From: Streptomyces qinzhouensis
GTDB lineage: Bacteria > Actinomycetota > Actinomycetes > Streptomycetales > Streptomycetaceae
NCBI RefSeq assembly: GCF_007856155.1
Contig: NZ_CP042266.1
Span: 1,612,001 to 1,676,000, forward strand
Reading direction: 5' to 3'
Length of the DNA: 64,000 nt
Both the position numbers and the translations under genes were made by a program. Numbering within the stretch: the first letter of the stretch is position 1; each line of letters begins with the position of its first letter. The notes beneath the pieces are model-generated. The model saw only the letters and a list, made by a program, of their open reading frames with translations, did no database searches and was not told the origin of the DNA. This document shows positions 37,526 to 47,182 of the stretch, one piece after another.

Positions 37526-38530
37526 CTACGTCCCGGCCTCGGCCGTCTCGGTGTTCTCCGCGGGCTTACCACCCTTGTCGCCCTTGTCGCCCTTGTTCGT
37601 GGCATCCGCGGTGTCAGCGCCGTCCGCGGGATCCGCGGTCTTCCCGGAGGCGTCGACAGCCCCGGAGGTGTCGGACGACCCGGAGGCATCGGACGACCCG
37701 GCGCCCGCGGTACCCGGCCTGCCCGGCTCCACGACCTCCTCGCGGCCCGGCCGCAGCCGCGCCGAGACCACGATGTACACCACCGCGAGAACGAAGACGA
37801 CGAGCGCGGTCCATACGTTGAGCCGCAGCCCGAGGACCTCGTGAGCCTCGTCGACGCGCAGATACTCGATCCACGCCCGCCCGGCGCAGTAGCCGGCGAC
37901 ATACAGCGCGAAGGCCCGGCCGTGCCCCAGCTTGAAGCGCCGGTCGGCCCAGATCACGAGCAGCGCGACGCCGATGCACCACAGGGACTCGTACAGGAAG
38001 GTCGGGTGGTAGGTCCCGGCCACCCGGTTCGGCCCCTCGCTGATCTTCAGCGCCCACGGCAGATCGGTCGGCTTGCCGTAGAGCTCCTGGTTGAACCAGT
38101 TGCCCCAGCGTCCGATGGCCTGGGCGAAGGCGATACCGGGGGCGAGGGCGTCGGCCCAGGCCGGCAGGGGGATTCCTCTGCGGCGGCAGCCGATCCAGGC
38201 TCCGACGGCGCCCAGGGAGATCGCGCCCCAGATACCGAGCCCGCCCTCCCAGATCTTGAAGGCGTCGACCCAGTTCTTACCGTCGCTGAAGTAGAGCTGG
38301 TAGTCGGTGACCACATGGTAGAGACGGCCGCCGACCAGGCCGAAGGGCACGGCCCAGACGGCGATGTCGGCCACGGTCCCGGCCGTGCCGCCGCGGGCGA
38401 TCCAGCGCTTGTTGCCGTACCAGACGGCCACGAAGACGCCGATGATGATGCAGAGTGCGTAGCCGCGCAGCGGCAGCGGTCCGAGTTGGATCGCTCCGGA
38501 CGACGGGCTCGGAATGTAGGCAAGGTCCAT
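37526..38530 (-). CDS. lgt: Prolipoprotein diacylglyceryl transferase
   Basis: Inner-membrane enzyme that adds diacylglycerol to the Cys of lipobox proteins, 334 residues. The Lgt signature is seen as GRWGNWFNQELYG near residue 145. The active-site region is VGGRLYHVVTDY, with the conserved His-Gly/Arg motifs. About seven membrane helices are visible. The C-terminal ~70 residues are a soluble Asp/Ala/Gly/Lys-rich tail (KGDKGDKGGK) typical of actinobacterial Lgt. It lies last in the - strand trp-dsbA-lgt block. Confidence 0.95.
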   Translation of the reverse strand: MDLAYIPSPSSGAIQLGPLPLRGYALCIIIGVFVAVWYGNKRWIARGGTAGTVADIAVWAVPFGLVGGRLYHVVTDYQLYFSDGKNWVDAFKIWEGGLGIWGAISLGAVGAWIGCRRRGIPLPAWADALAPGIAFAQAIGRWGNWFNQELYGKPTDLPWALKISEGPNRVAGTYHPTFLYESLWCIGVALLVIWADRRFKLGHGRAFALYVAGYCAGRAWIEYLRVDEAHEVLGLRLNVWTALVVFVLAVVYIVVSARLRPGREEVVEPGRPGTAGAGSSDASGSSDTSGAVDASGKTADPADGADTADATNKGDKGDKGGKPAENTETAEAGT

Positions 38531-38671
38531 GACGGAACCGACGCTACCTTGCTTAGCAGTGGAAGCGGCAAGCCGCCCGGGACAACTTATGGATAACTCT
38601 GCCGCGAACCGCCCGTCCCGGCCCCCGTGAAAGCCCGGCCGGGCGGCCCGGCACACTCCGGGACAGCGGCC

Positions 38672-39571
38672 CTACGGCGCGGTCGCTTCCGCCGAAGGCT
38701 CGGAGGCCTCGGAAGCCTTGGAAGCCTTGGAGGCCTTGGAGGATTCCACGGTGCCCGCCTTCTTGCCCTTGTTCGCCTCGGCGACCCACTTCTTCAGATT
38801 CTCCGGGGAGATCTGCTTCCCGTCCTTCTCAGGGAAGATCGACTTTCCGTTGAGCAGGACGGTCGGGGTACCGCGGAAGCCGCCCTCCGCGAAGGCCTTG
38901 TTCGACTTGGCGACCCAGGAGTCGTGCCGCCCGTCCTTCACACAGCTCCGGAACTCCGGCGTGTCGAGCCCCTCGACCTTGCCCGCCAGCTCGATCAGCC
39001 GGTCGTTGTCGGCGAACTTGTCGTCGGGCTCCGGCGGCTGGTTGCCGTAGAGGACGTCGTGGTACGGGGTGAACTTGCCCACGTCCTGGGCGCAGGCCAC
39101 CGCGTTGGCCGCGCGCAGCGAGCCGCTGCCGCCCATATTGCCGTCGATGATCGTCGCGAAGTGATAGTCGACCCGCAGCTGCCCGGAGCCCTCCAGCTCC
39201 TTCAGGGCGCCCCGCATCACATTCTCGTACTGGGCGCAGACCGGGCAGCGGAAGTCCTCCCAGACCGTGAGCGTCGACGGTGCGTCGGCGGCGCCGACGG
39301 GGATCGCGAGCTGCTCCTTGCCGTCCGCGCCCGCGGGGGCCATCGGCGGCCCGGCGGTGGAGCTGCCGTCGCTGCCCTTGGTCCCCTTGTCGGCGTTGGC
39401 GGCGATCACCCCGACCACGGCGGCCAGACCGAGGACGCCGACCACCGCCGAGGAGACGATCAGCATCCGCCGCCGTCGCTCACGGGCCTTCTCCAGCCGG
39501 TTCTCCCGCTCGATCCGCTCGCGCGGGGTCTGCTTCGGTCCGCTGTTCCTGTCGCTGTGCTTCTCGTTCAC
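38672..39571 (-). CDS. Membrane-anchored DsbA-like thioredoxin-fold protein
   Basis: A 299-residue extracytoplasmic thiol oxidoreductase. A basic cytoplasmic segment (ERIERENRLEKARERRRR) precedes one membrane anchor (LIVSSAVVGVLGLAAVVGVIAA). A DsbA/thioredoxin-4 domain follows with the redox motif CPVC (EDFRCPVCAQYE) near residue 115, cis-Pro in RGTPTVLLNG, and two more cysteines. The tail has Ser-Lys-Ala repeats encoded by 9-bp units. The GTG start (NEKHSDRNSG) is chosen as it lies just after the trpA terminator. It probably helps fold secreted proteins, in line with its neighbour lgt. Confidence 0.88.
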   Translation of the reverse strand: MNEKHSDRNSGPKQTPRERIERENRLEKARERRRRMLIVSSAVVGVLGLAAVVGVIAANADKGTKGSDGSSTAGPPMAPAGADGKEQLAIPVGAADAPSTLTVWEDFRCPVCAQYENVMRGALKELEGSGQLRVDYHFATIIDGNMGGSGSLRAANAVACAQDVGKFTPYHDVLYGNQPPEPDDKFADNDRLIELAGKVEGLDTPEFRSCVKDGRHDSWVAKSNKAFAEGGFRGTPTVLLNGKSIFPEKDGKQISPENLKKWVAEANKGKKAGTVESSKASKASKASEASEPSAEATAP

Positions 39572-39585
39572 ACCCCGCAAACGAA

Positions 39586-39613
39586 CCGGGGAGGCACACC
39601 CGCGCCTCCCCGG
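39586..39613 (-). terminator. Hairpin downstream of trpA
   Basis: 10-bp perfect stem (ccggggaggc / gcctccccgg) with an 8-nt loop between the trpA stop and the thioredoxin-like gene. It likely ends or attenuates the trp transcript. Confidence 0.65.
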
Positions 39614-39663
39614 TCCCAGATCCACCCGTTCGTGTCAGGCGTACGAAAGGCTCGATCTGCCGC

Positions 39664-40503
39664 TCACGACTGTGCCGCCCCGCGCCGGCGTGCGCCCGCG
39701 CGCACCCCGGCGGCCAGCTCGGCGGCCAGCTCTCGCGCGGCCGCTATGCCGGAATCGGTGTCCGGGGCGTCGAGGATCCGCTTGACGAACGCGGAGCCCA
39801 CGATCACCCCGTCCGCGAAGCCGGCCACCTCCTCGGCCTGGGCCGGTGTGGAAACACCGAGGCCGACACAGACCGGCAGCTCAGTGGTGGCGCGCACGCG
39901 CCGTACCAGATCCTCGGCCTGCGCCCCGACGGACGCGCGGGTGCCGGTGACGCCCATCAGCGAGGCCGCGTAGACGAAGCCGGAACCGGCCTCGGTGATC
40001 GTCGCGATCCGGGCGTCCCGGCTGCTGGGGGCGACCACGAAGACGGTGGCGAGTCCGTGCTTCGTGGCGTGTTCGCGCCAGAGTCCGGACTCCTCGACGG
40101 GCAGGTCGGGCAGGATGCAGCCCGCGCCGCCGGCCTCCGCGAGTTCGGCGGTGAACCGCTCGACGCCGTAGCGGTCTATGGGGTTCCAGTACGTCATCAC
40201 CAGTACCGGCTTCCCGGTCGCGGTGTACGCCTCGCGCACGGTCCGCAGGACATCGGCGATGCGGACGCCGCCGCGCAGGGCGATGTCGTCGGCGGTCTGG
40301 ATCACCGGTCCGTCGAGCACCGGGTCGCTGTGCGGCAGCCCCACCTCGACGATATCGGCGCCGCCCTCGAACACGGCCTTGACCGCCTCGATCCCGCCGT
40401 CCACGGTCGGGAACCCGGCCGGGAGATAGGCGATCAGGGCCGACCGGCCCTCGGCCTTCGCCGCGGCCAGCGTCTCGCTCAGCAGTCGTACGTTCCCGCT
40501 CAC
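39664..40503 (-). CDS. trpA: Tryptophan synthase alpha subunit
   Basis: Cleaves indole-3-glycerol phosphate to indole and glyceraldehyde 3-phosphate. The TIM barrel of 279 residues has [10 protein letters not shown] near residue 20 (family LMPYLTAGDP), the catalytic Glu in [21 protein letters not shown], Asp in [11 protein letters not shown], and the phosphate loop [28 protein letters not shown]. The start overlaps the trpB stop by 4 nt, as expected for subunits of one complex. Confidence 0.97.
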   Translation of the reverse strand: MSGNVRLLSETLAAAKAEGRSALIAYLPAGFPTVDGGIEAVKAVFEGGADIVEVGLPHSDPVLDGPVIQTADDIALRGGVRIADVLRTVREAYTATGKPVLVMTYWNPIDRYGVERFTAELAEAGGAGCILPDLPVEESGLWREHATKHGLATVFVVAPSSRDARIATITEAGSGFVYAASLMGVTGTRASVGAQAEDLVRRVRATTELPVCVGLGVSTPAQAEEVAGFADGVIVGSAFVKRILDAPDTDSGIAAARELAAELAAGVRAGARRRGAAQS

Positions 40504-41774
40504 TTCGCGTCCTCCCCGTCGTACAGCCCGAAGTAGCGGGCGGCGGTGTCCATGTCCTTGTCGCCGCGGCCGGAGAGGCTGACCACGATCAGCCCGTCCG
40601 GTCCCAGCTCCCGGCCGACCTCCAGGGCCCCGGCGAGGGCGTGCGCCGACTCGATGGCCGGGATGATGCCCTCCGTACGCGAGAGCAGCCGCAGGGCCTG
40701 CATCGCCTCGTCGTCGGTGACCGGGCGGTACTCGGCCCGACCGCTGTCCTTGAGGTAGGCGTGCTCCGGGCCGATGCCCGGATAGTCGAGTCCGGCGGAG
40801 ATCGAGTACGGCTCGGTGATCTGGCCCTCGTCGTCCTGGAGGACGTAGGACCGCGAGCCGTGGAGTATTCCGGGTTCGCCGACGGTGAGGGTGGCCGCAT
40901 GCTCGCCGCTCTCCACACCGTGGCCCGCGGCCTCGCAGCCGATCAGACGGACCCCGGCGTCCGGGATGAAGGCGTGGAACAGCCCGATCGCGTTGGAGCC
41001 GCCGCCGACGCAGGCGACGGCCGCGTCGGGCAGCCTGCCCGCCCGTTCGAGGATCTGGTGGCGCGCCTCCACGCCGATGACCCGGTGGAAGTCGCGGACC
41101 ATCGCCGGGAAGGGGTGCGGGCCCGCGACCGTACCGAAGAGGTAGTGCGTGGAGTCGACATTGGCGACCCAGTCGCGGAAGGCCTCGTTGATGGCGTCCT
41201 TCAGGGTCCGGCTGCCGGAGGCGACCGGGATCACCTCGGCGCCGAGGATCCGCATCCGGGCGACGTTCAGGGCCTGCCGCTCGGTGTCGATCTCGCCCAT
41301 GTAGATCGTGCAGTCGAGCCCGAACAGGGCGCAGGCGGTGGCGGTGGCGACGCCGTGCTGTCCGGCGCCGGTCTCGGCGATCACCCGGGTCTTGCCCATG
41401 CGGCGGGTCAGCAGTGCCTGCCCCAGCACATTGTTGATCTTGTGTGAGCCGGTGTGGTTGAGATCCTCCCGCTTGAGGAAGATCCGCGCGCCCCCGGCGT
41501 GCTCGGCGAACCGCGGCACCTCGGTGAGCGGACTGGGCCGGCCCGTGTAGTTGACCAGCAGATCCTTCAGTTCGGCCGCGAAGGCGGGATCGTCCTTCGC
41601 CTTCGCGTACTCGGCGGCGACCTCTTCGACGGCGGCGACGAGCGCCTCGGGGATGAACTTGCCGCCGAAGGCGCCGAAGTAGCCCGCGGCGTTCGGAATC
41701 TGTCCCTCCGGGTCCGGGACGAAGAACTCGTCGGGCCCTGGGGAACCGGCGGAAGATGCGTGGGAATGGGACAT
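40500..41774 (-). CDS. trpB: Tryptophan synthase beta subunit
   Basis: PLP enzyme that joins indole and serine, 424 residues. The PLP Lys lies in [18 protein letters not shown] near residue 115. The catalytic Glu is in [16 protein letters not shown], and the phosphate loop GGGSNAIG is present. The ATG ([10 protein letters not shown]) has GAGGAG about 9 nt upstream. A 206-nt non-coding gap separates it from trpM, and trpA follows with overlap. Confidence 0.97.
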   Translation of the reverse strand: MSHSHASSAGSPGPDEFFVPDPEGQIPNAAGYFGAFGGKFIPEALVAAVEEVAAEYAKAKDDPAFAAELKDLLVNYTGRPSPLTEVPRFAEHAGGARIFLKREDLNHTGSHKINNVLGQALLTRRMGKTRVIAETGAGQHGVATATACALFGLDCTIYMGEIDTERQALNVARMRILGAEVIPVASGSRTLKDAINEAFRDWVANVDSTHYLFGTVAGPHPFPAMVRDFHRVIGVEARHQILERAGRLPDAAVACVGGGSNAIGLFHAFIPDAGVRLIGCEAAGHGVESGEHAATLTVGEPGILHGSRSYVLQDDEGQITEPYSISAGLDYPGIGPEHAYLKDSGRAEYRPVTDDEAMQALRLLSRTEGIIPAIESAHALAGALEVGRELGPDGLIVVSLSGRGDKDMDTAARYFGLYDGEDAK

Positions 41775-41980
41775 CCGGCGTACTCCTCGGGGGCGCACGG
41801 CCCCCTGACTGGTGTGCGGGTCGGTAGACGTCGGGGGTGGTCGCGCGCGCTCGCCGGACGTACGGCCGCCGGTTCGTCCGGCGGTGCGGCGGTCCGGGGC
41901 AGGGCGTCCGGAGGTACGGCCGGGCACGGGCCCGGCCCGGCCGGTCACCCGTGAAAGCGGCGGTACCGCGCGGAAACGCT

Positions 41981-42172
41981 TCAGCGGCGCGCGCGGCGGC
42001 GGCGCCATCGCATGCCGTTGACCTGGCCCGGCTCCGAACCGATCACATAGCGCACCCGCCGCCCGTGCACCCGCCGCGCCGGGGCCCGGCAGCCGCGGGG
42101 ACGGCAGCCGCGCGCGAGGCGGGCGTACGTGTCCCCGGGGGCCGGGCGCGGGCGTCGGACGGCGGCGGGCAC
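41981..42172 (-). CDS. trpM: TrpM-like small basic protein
   Basis: A 63-residue basic protein whose C-terminal half ([21 protein letters not shown] ... [17 protein letters not shown]) matches my memory of the small trpX/trpM gene product found between trpC and trpB in Streptomyces coelicolor, which is also about 63 residues. That protein modulates tryptophan production and growth by an unclear mechanism. The GTG start lies 7 nt after the trpC stop with GGAG 11 nt upstream. Two close cysteines are notable. Confidence 0.8.
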   Translation of the reverse strand: MPAAVRRPRPAPGDTYARLARGCRPRGCRAPARRVHGRRVRYVIGSEPGQVNGMRWRRRRARR

Positions 42173-42179
42173 GGCGGGG

Positions 42180-42989
42180 TCAGCTCCGCCCGTGCCGCAG
42201 GGCCGGGTGGGCGCCCGCCGCGACCAGATCGGCGACGGCGGTCTTCGGGTCACGGCCGGTGACGAGGGACTCGCCGACGAGCACGGCGTCGGCGCCCGCG
42301 TTGGCGTAGGCGATCAGATCGTGCGGACCGCGGATACCGGACTCGGCGATCTTGACGATATGCGCCGGGAGCTCCGGGGCGACCCGCTCGAAGGTGGAGC
42401 GGTCCACCTCCAGCGTCTTCAGATTGCGGGCGTTGACGCCGATGACCTTGGCACCGGCGTCGAGGGCGCGTTCGGCCTCGTCCTCGTCATGGACCTCGAC
42501 CAGCGGGGTCAGCCCGATCGACTCGGCCCGCTCGATCAGGGAGACCAGTGCCTCCTGCTCCAGCGCGGCGACGATCAGGAGCGCCAGATCGGCGCCGTAC
42601 GCCCGGGCCTCCCACAGCTGGTAGGCGGTGACGATGAAGTCCTTGCGCAGCACGGGGATGTCGACCCGGGCGCGGACGGCCTCCAGGTCGGCCAGGGAGC
42701 CGCCGAAACGCCGCTGCTCGGTGAGGACCGAGATCACGGCGGCGCCGCCCGCCTCGTAATCCGCGGCCAGCCCGGCGGGGTCGGCGATCGCGGCCAGGGC
42801 ACCCTTGGACGGGCTGGAGCGCTTGACCTCGCAGATCACCCGGACGCCCTCGCCGCGCAGTGCGGCGACGCCGTCCTTGGCCGCGGGGGCCTTGGCGGCC
42901 CGCTCCTTGAGCTCGTCCAGGGAGACCCGCGCCTGCCGCTCTGCGAGGTCGGCGCGCACGCCTTCGATGATCTCGTCGAGCACACTCAC
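42180..42989 (-). CDS. trpC: Indole-3-glycerol phosphate synthase
   Basis: Converts CdRP to indole-3-glycerol phosphate. TIM barrel, 269 residues. Catalytic residues are in [12 protein letters not shown] (Glu, Lys), LRKDFIV (Lys), [13 protein letters not shown] (Asn) and [10 protein letters not shown] (Glu, Ser). The GTG start has AAGGGGG upstream. It is a monofunctional enzyme, so PRA isomerase must come from elsewhere (see priA). The gene is separated from the DUF2752 gene by 116 nt and followed closely by trpM. Confidence 0.97.
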   Translation of the reverse strand: MSVLDEIIEGVRADLAERQARVSLDELKERAAKAPAAKDGVAALRGEGVRVICEVKRSSPSKGALAAIADPAGLAADYEAGGAAVISVLTEQRRFGGSLADLEAVRARVDIPVLRKDFIVTAYQLWEARAYGADLALLIVAALEQEALVSLIERAESIGLTPLVEVHDEDEAERALDAGAKVIGVNARNLKTLEVDRSTFERVAPELPAHIVKIAESGIRGPHDLIAYANAGADAVLVGESLVTGRDPKTAVADLVAAGAHPALRHGRS

Positions 42990-43105
42990 GCGAGCGGCCC
43001 CCTTCCGGGACGGTGATGATGGTCAGGGATCATTCATGTCGATGGTATCCGCAGGAGGGCCCGCACCTCACATCCGGTGGACGCCTGTCCCACGGGATGG
43101 GACCG

Positions 43106-43972
43106 TCAGGGCACCAGTGCCGAGCCGATGGGCAGATTCCGCAGCACGCTGAAGACCAGCACGAATGCGCCGGTCAGCCACCACACGACGGGCCGTACGG
43201 AGATCCACAGCGCGGCGCCCGGTACGCCCCGGACGGCGCGAACGGTCCACAGGGTCCACAGCACGAGGAACACTCCGTAACCGGCGACGGCGACGGCGTT
43301 CGCCCCGAGCGCGGTGCCGAGATCGCCGTGGACGAAGGCGTGGGCGCTGCGGAGCCCGCCGCAGCCGGGACAGTAGATCCCGGTGAAGCGCAGGAGCGGA
43401 CAGGCCGGATAGTGCCCGGGCTCATTGGGGTCGACGGCCCCGACATAGGCGAAAGCGGCCCCCACGGCGGCGATGGCTCCCACGGGCGCGGCCAGCCGCC
43501 GCCACAGCGCCCGCGGCGCGCGCGAGTCTCCCCCGGCAGCCGCGGGATCATCCAGGGGTGCGGCCCACCCGGCCGCCGTCGGCGCGGAGGCCGCGCCGGG
43601 TCCGGGCGGCGGGGGTACGGCGCCGGGTCCCGGTGGCAGCGCGGCTCCGGGCCCGTGCGCTCCGGCCATCGGGGACCGATCCCCCGTGGGAAGGACCGGA
43701 CCCGGCCTCTCCGAGATGGGACCGTTCGCCGCCGGAGCGGGATCGGCGGGCTCCGGGGGCGGGGAACCTGCTGCCGGGCCGCACCCATCGGCCGGCCCGG
43801 TCCTGTGCAGCGGCGGGAGGACCGCGCCAACTGCCCCCGCGGTGGGGCCCTCGGGCGCCGGAACGGAACCGGAGGGCTCCGGTCCGGGGGCAGGTGTGCT
43901 GTTCTCCCCCGCGGGGCGGCCCGGTGCGGCGGCGGGTGTTGTGGCGTCCACCGTGTGATTGTCCCTGGTCAT
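43106..43972 (-). CDS. DUF2752 membrane protein with long disordered N-terminus
   Basis: A 288-residue protein. The first ~155 residues are Pro/Gly/Ala-rich and probably disordered. The DUF2752 domain follows: a membrane helix (PVGAIAAVGAAFAYVGAV), the motif CPLLRFTGIYCPGCGGLRSAHAFVHGD with three cysteines, then two more helices. The family's function is unknown. The gene is regularly found in trp regions of Streptomyces together with the two next membrane genes. Confidence 0.85.
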   Translation of the reverse strand: MTRDNHTVDATTPAAAPGRPAGENSTPAPGPEPSGSVPAPEGPTAGAVGAVLPPLHRTGPADGCGPAAGSPPPEPADPAPAANGPISERPGPVLPTGDRSPMAGAHGPGAALPPGPGAVPPPPGPGAASAPTAAGWAAPLDDPAAAGGDSRAPRALWRRLAAPVGAIAAVGAAFAYVGAVDPNEPGHYPACPLLRFTGIYCPGCGGLRSAHAFVHGDLGTALGANAVAVAGYGVFLVLWTLWTVRAVRGVPGAALWISVRPVVWWLTGAFVLVFSVLRNLPIGSALVP

Positions 43973-44057
43973 ACGTGAAGGCGCAGCCCGGCCGCGCCGG
44001 TCTGCGCCTTGTGTCGTACGGCCGCTTCCGCGGCCGGGTGCCCGTGGGGGCAGGGCG

Positions 44058-44336
44058 TCACACGCCGCCCTGGGCCGCCACCCGCTCGGCCGCGATCCGG
44101 CCGGCCTGCTCACGGGCGTGCTTGCGCTCCGGGGTCTCCTTCACGGCACCGAGGCCCGCCGCCTTCATGCCCATACCGACGACACCGCCGATGAGGGTGA
44201 TCGCGATACCGCCCCAGAATCCGAGCGGGTTGGCCGCGACCATGAAGAGACCGGAGACGCAGAAGCCGATGAAGGCGATGGAGACGCCGGTCCAGGCGGC
44301 AGGGGTGTGTCCGTGTCCGTGGGCGCTGCCCGACAT
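44058..44336 (-). CDS. HGxxPAAW-family small membrane protein
   Basis: A 92-residue membrane protein named for the motif seen here, HGHTPAAWTG near residue 8. Two membrane helices follow (GVSIAFIGFCVSGLFMVAA and GFWGGIAITLIGGVVGMGMKAAG), then a charged Arg/Ala-rich tail. Function unknown. GAGGAG lies 8 nt before the ATG. It sits between two other membrane genes in the trp block. Confidence 0.88.
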   Translation of the reverse strand: MSGSAHGHGHTPAAWTGVSIAFIGFCVSGLFMVAANPLGFWGGIAITLIGGVVGMGMKAAGLGAVKETPERKHAREQAGRIAAERVAAQGGV

Positions 44337-44569
44337 GTCATGCTCCTCGGTTGCTGAGCGCGCGAAGCGCGCGGAATGCTGCGAACGCGGCGGCGGTCCG
44401 ACGCGCTCAAAGGATGAGCGGGGGGCTCGTTCTCCATTGTCCCGTACGCCCCCGCCGCTCCGGCGGCAGGGTGACCCGTCTGACAACACGCTCCGGCGCC
44501 CGGCGCCTGCGGACCGTGCGAGACGGCGGTCCCGCCAGGGCCATAGGTCCCGTCACCGGGCGGCGGCGG

Positions 44570-45241
44570 TTACCGCCCCGGGGGCGCCTGGTCGCCGTCC
44601 GTGGGGTCCTCACCGCGGTCCAGGGCCTTCCAGAGGTCCTCGGGCCGGTCGGGGTCGACCACGGGTGCGGTACGGGCCCGGGGGGTGCCGTCGCGTTCGT
44701 AACGGCCCGCCATGGCGGGCCAGAGGCTTCCGTACCGCAGGGCGAGGAGACCGGCGAGCAGGATCAGCAGTCCGGCGGCGGCGGTGACGTACGGCCAGGG
44801 AGTATGGCTCAGGGAACCGATCGTCGCGGCGGTGTCGCCGGTGGTCTCGGCGGCCTTCTCGTCGAGGGCGTCGCGGTCGGAGGCCCCGAGGAACGCGGCG
44901 ACGGCGGCGCCCGCGCCGCTGAGGGTCAGCAGGGCGGCGACGATCGTGCGGCCCTTTCGCCGAACGGCGAAGACCGCGACGAGCGCGGCGAGGCCGACGA
45001 CGGCGAGGGCGCTGGGCACTCCGGTGATGTCACCGCCCTCGGCACTCAGCGACAGGGTGCCGCCGGGGGTGGCCGTCGCGCCCTCGGCCCAGATCCGGCC
45101 GGAGGCGAGAAGGGCGACGGCGGCTCCGGCGGCGCCGAGCAGCAGGGCGGCGGCGAGGGTACGGCGGCCCGTGGCGGCACCGGCGGCCCTCGCCGCGGCA
45201 CCGGACCGGCCGCGGGGCTGGGGTACGGGAACAGCGCTCAC
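44570..45241 (-). CDS. Trp-region conserved membrane protein (TIGR02234/Trp_oprn_chp type)
   Basis: A 223-residue membrane protein with four predicted helices (TLAAALLLGAAGAAVALLAS, ALAVVGLAALVAVFAV, TIVAALLTLSGAGAAVAAFLG, YVTAAAGLLILLAGLLAL). The spacing and SLWPAMAGRYER motif match the actinobacterial family of unknown function next to trpE. Several GTG codons compete for the start. I chose the second (SAVPVPQ), with AGGGGA about 11 nt upstream. It is co-directional with trpE but separated by a 385-nt repeat region. Confidence 0.82.
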   Translation of the reverse strand: MSAVPVPQPRGRSGAAARAAGAATGRRTLAAALLLGAAGAAVALLASGRIWAEGATATPGGTLSLSAEGGDITGVPSALAVVGLAALVAVFAVRRKGRTIVAALLTLSGAGAAVAAFLGASDRDALDEKAAETTGDTAATIGSLSHTPWPYVTAAAGLLILLAGLLALRYGSLWPAMAGRYERDGTPRARTAPVVDPDRPEDLWKALDRGEDPTDGDQAPPGR

Positions 45242-45250
45242 ACACCCCAC

Positions 45251-45626
45251 TATCCCCTACGCCCCGGCGGGCCCCGCAGCCGCCCTGGGGCCTGGCGGCC
45301 CGGGTGGGGGGTCCCCCGGGCGGTAGCCCAGGGGGAGAGTGCCCCCACGCCGCGTTGTCGTCAGTCGCCGACGGGCCCCCTCGGCCCGACGGCCTGGGGA
45401 GGGATCCCCACCGGTCCCCGGGCGAAGCCTTGGGGGCGTGCCCCCACCGCGTGGACTCTCCCCCTGGGCCTGGCGGCCCCGGGGGGACCCCCGTCCTCGG
45501 CCTTGCGATCCACGGCACCGGACCTCCCCCTGCGCCCAGGGGCGTGGGAGGTACCCCCACCCCTACGACCGGAGGCGTGAGAGGGGGCCCACTCACCGAT
45601 CCGGCCTGATCCCCCTGCGACAGGTC
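45251..45626. repeat. Cluster of GC-rich hairpin repeats between trpE and the membrane gene
   Basis: At least three snap-back elements are visible: 45309-45335 (tcccccgggc / gcccaggggga, one-base bulge), 45431-45446 (tgggggc / gccccca) and 45544-45560 (gtggg / cccac around ggtacc). They share the words gggggagagt, cgtgggaggtaccccc and cctgggcctgg. Such elements are common between Streptomyces genes. No gene is seen here. Confidence 0.7.
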
Positions 45627-47171
45627 CTACTCCGCCGCCGGGGCGGCCGTGGCCGGGGCCCCGGATGTCATGCGGTTGGCGGTGTGGACGGCCCGGAGGA
45701 CCGCGGCCGCCTTGTTACGGCATTCGGTGTCCTCGGCGACCGGGTCCGAATCGGCCACCACCCCGGCTCCGGCCTGCACGAACGCGGTTCCGTCGCGCAG
45801 CAGCGCGGTACGGATGGCGATCGCGGTGTCGGAGTCGCCGGCGAAGTCGAGATAGCCGACGCAGCCGCCGTACAGCCCGCGGCGGGAGGGCTCCAGTTCG
45901 TCGATGATCTGCATGGCCCGCGGCTTGGGCGCCCCGGAGAGCGTTCCGGCCGGGAAGCAGGCGGTGAGCACATCGAAGGCGGTACGGCCCGCGGCGACCT
46001 TGCCGGTGACGGTGGAGACGATGTGCATGACGTGCGAGTACCGCTCGACGGACATGAAGTCGACGACCTCGACGGAGCCGGGCTCGCAGACCCGCCCCAG
46101 GTCGTTGCGGCCGAGGTCGACCAGCATCAGATGCTCGGCGCGCTCCTTGGGGTCGGCGAGCAGCTCCTCGGCGAGGTCGTGGTCCTCCTGGGGGGTCGCC
46201 CCGCGGGGCCGGGTCCCGGCGATGGGGTGGAGCATCGCGTGCCCGTCCTCGATCTTGACGAGGGCCTCGGGGCTGGAGCCCACCACGTCGAAGGCTTCCC
46301 CGCCGTCGGCGGCGGGGAAGCGGAAGAGGTACATGTACGGGCTGGGGTTGGTGGCCCGCAGGACCCGGTAGACGTCCAGGGCGCTCGCCGTGCACGGGGT
46401 TTCGAACCGCTGGGAGGGCACCACCTGGAAGGCCTCGCCGGCCCGGATGCGCTCCTTGATGTCGTCGACGGCCTTCTGGTAGTCCGGGCCGCCCCACAGG
46501 GCGGTGAACTCGGGCAGTTCGGAGGCGGGCAGGGCGACCGGCGCGGAGGCCAGGGGCCGGGCGAGGTCGCGCTCCATGGCGTCGAGGCGGGCGACGGCGT
46601 CCGCGTAGGCCTCGTCGACACCGGTGTCGAGGTCGTTGTGGTTGATGGCGTTGGCGATCAGCAGGACCGTGCCGTCCCAGTGGTCGAGGACCGCGAGATC
46701 GGAGGTGAGCAGCATGGTCAGCTCGGGGAGCCGCAGATCGTCGCGCTCGCCGGGGCCGATCTTCTCCAGCCGGCGCACGATGTCGTAGCCGAGATAGCCG
46801 ACCATGCCGCCGGTGAAGGGCGGCAGGCCGGTGCCGAGGTCGTGCGGCGGGGTGTGGAGGGTCTCGACGGTGGCCCGGAGGGCGGCGAGCGGATCGCCGT
46901 GCTCGGGGACGCCGACGGGCGGGGTGCCGATCCAGTGCGCCTGGCCGTCGCGTTCGGTGAGCGTCCCGGCGCTGCGGACGCCGACGAACGAGTACCGCGA
47001 CCACGACCTGCCGTTCTCAGCGGACTCCAGGAGGAAGGTGCCCGGGCGTTCGGCGGCGAGCTTGCGGTAGAGCCCGACGGGGGTGTCGCCGTCGGCGAGG
47101 AGACGGCGGGTGACGGGGATGACACGCCGGTCGGCGGCGAGCGCCCGGAAGGTCCTGAGGTGCATGGTCAT
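45627..47171 (-). CDS. trpE: Anthranilate synthase component I
   Basis: First committed step of tryptophan synthesis, chorismate plus glutamine-derived ammonia to anthranilate. The 514-residue protein has the feedback motif LLESAENGRSWSRYSF near residue 47 and chorismate-binding signatures PIAGTRPRG, VDLGRNDLGRV, FPAGTLSGAPKPRAM and GYLDFAGD. It starts 11 nt after the hisI stop, so it is read from the his side with no room for its own leader peptide. The amidotransferase partner (TrpG) is not in the window. Confidence 0.96.
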   Translation of the reverse strand: MTMHLRTFRALAADRRVIPVTRRLLADGDTPVGLYRKLAAERPGTFLLESAENGRSWSRYSFVGVRSAGTLTERDGQAHWIGTPPVGVPEHGDPLAALRATVETLHTPPHDLGTGLPPFTGGMVGYLGYDIVRRLEKIGPGERDDLRLPELTMLLTSDLAVLDHWDGTVLLIANAINHNDLDTGVDEAYADAVARLDAMERDLARPLASAPVALPASELPEFTALWGGPDYQKAVDDIKERIRAGEAFQVVPSQRFETPCTASALDVYRVLRATNPSPYMYLFRFPAADGGEAFDVVGSSPEALVKIEDGHAMLHPIAGTRPRGATPQEDHDLAEELLADPKERAEHLMLVDLGRNDLGRVCEPGSVEVVDFMSVERYSHVMHIVSTVTGKVAAGRTAFDVLTACFPAGTLSGAPKPRAMQIIDELEPSRRGLYGGCVGYLDFAGDSDTAIAIRTALLRDGTAFVQAGAGVVADSDPVAEDTECRNKAAAVLRAVHTANRMTSGAPATAAPAAE

Positions 47172-47182
47172 GGCGCCGGACC

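Noticed and set aside
47172..47182. Leader-peptide attenuator before trpE
   Set aside because: Only 11 nt separate hisI and trpE, so there is no room for a leader peptide or alternative hairpins there.
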